This document shows, in pieces, positions 61,000-64,000 of a stretch of 64,000 bases of DNA. The notes under the pieces were generated by a model. That model was not told the origin of the DNA and did no database searches. It saw nothing but the letters and a program-made list of their open reading frames with translations. Made by a program: the position numbers and the translations under genes. Numbering within the stretch: position 1 is the stretch's first letter; each line of letters begins with the position of its first letter. This DNA comes from Luidia sarsii (Eukaryota > Echinodermata > Asteroidea > Paxillosida > Luidiidae), in assembly GCA_949987565.1 (NCBI GenBank), contig OX465121.1:4904956-4968955 (forward strand). Direction: 5' to 3'.

Positions 61000-61325
61000 G
61001 GATGGATGGGGGAAGGGGAGGAATGGGGGAAGGGGAGGGATGGGGAAGGGGAAGGATGGGGGAAAGGGAGGGATGGGGGAAGGGGAGGGATGGGGGAAGG
61101 GGAGGGATGGGGGAAGGGGAGGGATGGGGGAAGGGGAGGGATGGGGGAAGGGGAAGGATGGGGGAAGGGGAGGGATGGGGGAAGGGGAGGGATGGGGGAA
61201 GGGGAAGGATGGGGGAAGGGGAGGGATGGGGGAAGGGGAAGGATGGAGGAAGGGGAGGGATGGGGGAAGGGAGGGAATGGGGGAAGGGGAGGGATGGGGG
61301 GAGGGGAGGGATGGGGGAAGGGTAC
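61000..61325. repeat. 17-bp minisatellite (GGGATGGGGGAAGGGGA)n
   Basis: About 19 units of 17 bases, with minor variants (AAGGAT, GGAGGAA). G-runs of four to five on the plus strand. Lies about 650 bases upstream of the RalA start codon; Gly/Met/Glu/Trp frames of 99-133 aa are repeat translations. Confidence 0.95.
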
Positions 61326-61447
61326 AATGGGAGGTGAGAGGAGGGAGAAGGGAGGGTCACTAGGGGGTTAGCTGTTGGGGTCTTCCAATTACAGTCTTCT
61401 CTGCCTGGGGGATTGGCACTGGCCTGAGTGCATCTCCTCAGATGAGA

Positions 61448-61740
61448 TGGTCTACATGTACATCTACAATCTACATGTACAGTACATGTACATACATGTA
61501 CATGTACATGTACATGTACATGTACGTACAGTACATGTACCGGTACCGGTATACATTATGTGCCCATGTCATTTACAGTCACTCAAACTCAAAGACATAC
61601 ATGTATGTACATGTACTGTACTTTTAATGCATGTACCGGTACATGTACAATGGTACAGTAGGTGTGCTCAATAAGGATCAAAACATGAGACCCTTTACAC
61701 ATGTACATGTACATGTACATTACACTGTACAGTAAGTACT
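61448..61740. repeat. TGTACA/ACATGT-rich tract
   Basis: Includes a run of at least 45 bases of pure ACATGT alternation (61484-61530) and ACCGGTACCGGT modules. Followed by a family B tail fragment at 61753-61788 (GATTTGCATTTTGATCATTT, TAGTCAGTAAGCAG). Confidence 0.9.
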
Positions 61741-61932
61741 GTACTGTGTCTAAGATTTGCATTTTGATCATTTTAGTCAGTAAGCAGACAATCTATTGTA
61801 TAAATGTACAGCATGTGTAAACAAAAATGTCCCTTAAAATGTTGTCGCAAACCGGTTTGGACTTTGTACACCATTCATATCGGATGCCGTTTCCTTGACT
61901 TCTCTTGTTCTGTTGCTTTGGTGCAATTACAG

Positions 61933-61979
61933 CAGTGCCTGACCCCCTTTCATCGTTTGTGCGCACGCGAGAAGTCGCC
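61933..61979 (+). other. Likely 5' UTR part of the RalA first coding exon
   Basis: A pyrimidine-rich stretch ending in TGCAATTACAG (to 61932) looks like a 3' splice site, so the 47 bases before the start codon are probably the 5' UTR of an exon joined to an upstream non-coding exon that was not located. Inferred from sequence pattern only. Confidence 0.45.
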
Positions 61980-62078
61980 ATGCCAGCCCAGAAGACGCTA
62001 CCCCTGCACAAGGTGATCATGGTGGGCAGTGGAGGAGTGGGCAAATCTGCCCTCACCCTGCAGTTCATGTACGACGAG
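61980..62078 (+). CDS. RALA: Ral small GTPase (RalA), coding exon 1
   Basis: First coding exon of a Ral GTPase, a Ras-family switch activated by RalGDS-type exchange factors that acts through the exocyst and RalBP1 on secretion, membrane traffic and the cytoskeleton. The 33 codons read [19 protein letters not shown]... and include the P-loop GSGGVGKS (residues 16-23) and the Ral-typical [14 protein letters not shown] strand. The exon ends at QFMYDE followed by a GTGAGT donor (62079-62084), phase 0. The N-terminus is about five residues shorter than human RalA. An in-frame upstream Met exists at 61905, but a likely splice acceptor at 61931-61932 and the family's usual length favour 61980. Confidence 0.97.
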
Positions 62079-62781
62079 GTGAGTGACGACAATCCCCCCC
62101 TCCCGACAACTCTGGTCAGTCAGATCTGCTGTCTCTCTCTCTAGCACCCTTTTTCTAGACCACGGTTCTGTGTGGCTTCAGGTCTCGGCTAAGCACCCCC
62201 CCCAAAAAAAAAAAAAAAAGTTCTGCTTCCGATTACATGGCATTTCAAAATATGGTAGGTAGGTGTTTTTTTTTATTTGGTCAATTTTTTTTTGGGTACA
62301 ATCATATGGAGGCATCTGCATGTGGTCAAGCCTTATGAATATTATATGATTTTTTTTTGGGTATTATACATTGAAATTTTATCATCATTGTTTCCTGAAA
62401 AATTTAGGGTCGCAGGTTAGAAATAAGGTCAGTCGGGTAACCGGAAGCAGATTTTTTTTTTTGGCCTACATGTAAGTCAACCCCTCCCCTCCTACAATGT
62501 AGTTCTATTTGTCAGCCTTGGCTAGCAGTCTGCATACATGTACATGTACCACTGATAGGGATGGGGGCTTCTGACTCATCACCCCTCTCCTAGTTCCATT
62601 TGTCAGCCTTGGCTGGTAGTCTACCACTGATAAGGATGGAGGCTCATGCCTTGATTTAGACTAGTCCCCCTCCCAGTTCAATTTGTCAGCCTTGGCTGGC
62701 AATCTACCACTGATAGGGATGGTATAAACATAGTCACCTCTGGCAAGCCTTGATACAAGTTGTCCTCCCCCCCCTTCTCAG
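62079..62781 (+). other. RalA intron 1 (703 bp)
   Basis: Intron between coding exons 1 and 2 with GT/AG ends. It holds poly(A)/poly(T) runs and, at 62508-62725, three units of an ~84-bp minisatellite also seen at 29.4 and 31.5 kb. Confidence 0.93.
62508..62725 (+). repeat. ~84-bp minisatellite inside RalA intron 1, 3 units
   Basis: GTCAGCC unit starts at 62511, 62602 and 62685. The first unit carries an inserted TACATGTACATGTA, making it 91 bases. Confidence 0.9.
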
Positions 62782-62990
62782 TTCGTGGAGGACTATGAGC
62801 CGACCAAGGCAGACAGTTACCGCAAGAAGATCACGCTGGATGCGGAGGAGGTGCAGATTGACATCCTGGACACGGCCGGGCAGGAGGACTACGCCGCTAT
62901 CAGGGATAACTACTTCCGTTCCGGCGAAGGCTTCCTCTGCGTCTTCAGCATCACGGAGCAGGAGTCCTTTGCCACCACCACCGAGTTCAG
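62782..62990 (+). CDS. RALA: Ral small GTPase (RalA), coding exon 2
   Basis: Second coding exon (209 nt), preceded by a pyrimidine tract and TTCTCAG acceptor and followed by GTCAGA. It encodes residues 34-102: the Ral effector loop (YEPTKADSY, 38-46, with the Mg-binding Thr at 41), then switch [17 protein letters not shown] (63-77) with the catalytic Gln at 67 (Gln72 in human RalA), and the strand [13 protein letters not shown]. The Lys/Ala/Asp of the effector loop separate Ral from Ras, which has the DPTIEDSY form. All key residues are intact. It ends in phase 2 (AG of an Arg codon). Confidence 0.98.
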
Positions 62991-63754
62991 GTCAGAGGTC
63001 GTAGGTAGTAGGGGGGTCATAGGGGGTGTCGGTTGAGAGGTGGTTATGGGGTCGATTGGTGTGGGTGGGGGGGGGAGGAGAGCTTGTGGCTGGAGTAAAG
63101 GGTGTCACGTGATACAGGGCCATGTGATAGGTGTCGGTCGATAGGGGTCAGGGGTCATGTAAGAGGGGTCAGAGGGTCATGCAAGAGGGGTCATGAGTCA
63201 TGTGATAGGGCTCGGGGTCATGTGGTACCAGTAGGGGTCAGGGAGTATATATCAGAGGTTATGACCTCGTCTGCCACAACTAATCAGGCCAGAGGTCAGA
63301 GACCAGGATGTCAGAGGCCAGGGGTCAGGGGTTAGAGTATCTTGGATCACATCAATTTAGACAGATTGCATTTTCAGAAGTTAACCCTACCGCCTCCCGC
63401 ACAGGACACACTGTATACCGCAATTTACCACAGTTCACCGCAATTTACCACAGTTCCCACAGGGGTGTAGGCTCACATACCACAGGATACCGCAAAAACC
63501 ACACTGTGGAATGTCCTGGTGCATGGCACTTATCCTCCCACGGGAAAAACAATTTGTGGTTAATTGTGGTTTCAATGCCAGTTTAAAAGTACTCGCTGCA
63601 TAAAGTACTCACTTATATAATTGATCGGGTACATGGATGGAATGTACAGAAGGAATGTCAAATCCTCTTCAGAAAATTTATTCCAAAATAGCCCAGTCCT
63701 GACCGATAGAAAGTTCTTGACCAGTTCTTCCGGTTGATGCGATTACAACAACAG
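62991..63754 (+). other. RalA intron 2 (764 bp)
   Basis: Intron with GT/AG ends. The first ~340 bases are rich in GGTCA/GGGGTCA and TCATGTGATA-like short repeats (about 63000-63330); the rest is unique-looking and includes a short run of repeated CCGCAATTTACCACAGTT units near 63417-63450. Confidence 0.9.
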
Positions 63755-63938
63755 GGAGCAGATCCTGAGAGTGAAGTGCGACAAGACGGAGGACATGATC
63801 CCCTTCCTGCTGGTCGGCAACAAGTCGGATCTGGACGACAAGAGGCAAGTCAGCCAGGAGGAGGCGGGCAACCGAGCAGCTAGCTGGAAGGTGCCCTACG
63901 TAGAGACCTCGGCCAAGACCAGGGAGAACGTGGACAAG
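63755..63938 (+). CDS. RALA: Ral small GTPase (RalA), coding exon 3
   Basis: Third coding exon (184 nt), acceptor ACAACAG, donor GTAAGA. The first base completes the Arg codon begun in exon 2. It then encodes EQILRVK, a loop CDKTEDMI, the G4 motif NKSD (residues 125-128), [12 protein letters not shown] and the G5 motif ETSAK (153-157), ending at NVDK (residue 164) in phase 0. The loop before [10 protein letters not shown] is about three residues longer than in human RalA (EDENV). The remaining ~40 residues, including the polybasic tail and CAAX box needed for prenylation, must lie in a further exon right of the window. Confidence 0.97.
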
Positions 63939-64000
63939 GTAAGAGACATTCTCACTCTAACATCACTCTTACTCTCCCTCTCACTCTCAACCTAACCCTG

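Larger units (their letters stand above)
48681..61932. other. Intergenic stretch upstream of RalA with no recognised coding exon
   Basis: Besides the listed repeats, stretches such as 48.7-50.1, 50.7-51.5, 53.6-53.9, 54.6-55.8 and 59.0-60.2 kb show no recognisable gene. Non-coding first exons of RalA may be here but could not be placed. Confidence 0.55.

Noticed and set aside
61905..61979. Upstream in-frame Met for RalA
   Set aside because: It lies before a likely splice acceptor (AG at 61931-61932) and would add 25 residues not typical of Ral.

Overview
This is a eukaryotic (animal) genomic window, not a prokaryotic one. Coding exons are short and flanked by canonical GT/AG splice sites, introns reach 10-15 kb, and most of the sequence is microsatellite, minisatellite, dispersed fold-back repeat and assembly gap. 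Two conserved animal genes can be reconstructed exon by exon. Repeat content (TGTACA-rich stretches, abundant (GA)n/(CT)n, many short palindromic elements) fits a marine invertebrate, perhaps an echinoderm or other invertebrate deuterostome; that placement is an impression, not a result.

Left part (about 1-26.2 kb): an RBM24/RBM38/SUP-12-type RNA-binding protein gene on the minus strand. Exon 1 (26176-26012, start codon and first half of the RRM), exon 2 (11153-11024, second half of the RRM) and exon 3 (1158-1044, Gln/His/Ala-rich linker) join in frame with matching phases (0, 1, 2) and give 136 complete codons. The rest lies beyond the left edge. Intron 1 (~14.9 kb) and intron 2 (~9.9 kb) are filled with simple repeats.

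Middle (about 26.2-61.9 kb): no recognisable protein-coding exon. It holds low-complexity arrays: (CCAGA)n/(CCACA)n at 30.3-31.0 kb, an ~84-bp minisatellite running into a 200-base N gap at 31852-32051, (GGGAGGCA)n at 42 kb, (GTT/GCT)n at 45 kb, (CAGC)n at 46 kb, (CCAA)n-like at 48 kb, (GGGGA)n at 50.5 kb and TGTACA-rich DNA from 54 kb on. Among these lie at least two multi-copy dispersed fold-back families (A and B), two larger inverted-repeat elements (51.6 and 52.4-53.0 kb), a ~180-bp dispersed repeat and degenerate tRNA-like sequences.

Right part (about 61.9-64 kb): the first three coding exons of a Ral small GTPase (RalA/Rala) on the plus strand, covering the P-loop, switch I, switch II, NKSD and ETSAK motifs (164 codons); the C-terminal hypervariable/CAAX exon lies outside. 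Its loop before the NKSD strand carries about three more residues than vertebrate RalA.

The two genes are divergent, with start codons ~35.8 kb apart. Nothing shows that they function together. Almost all long open frames elsewhere are translations of simple repeats. The best candidates for undescribed elements are the fold-back families, the ~650-bp inverted-repeat element at 52.4 kb and the related pentamer arrays at 19 and 30 kb.
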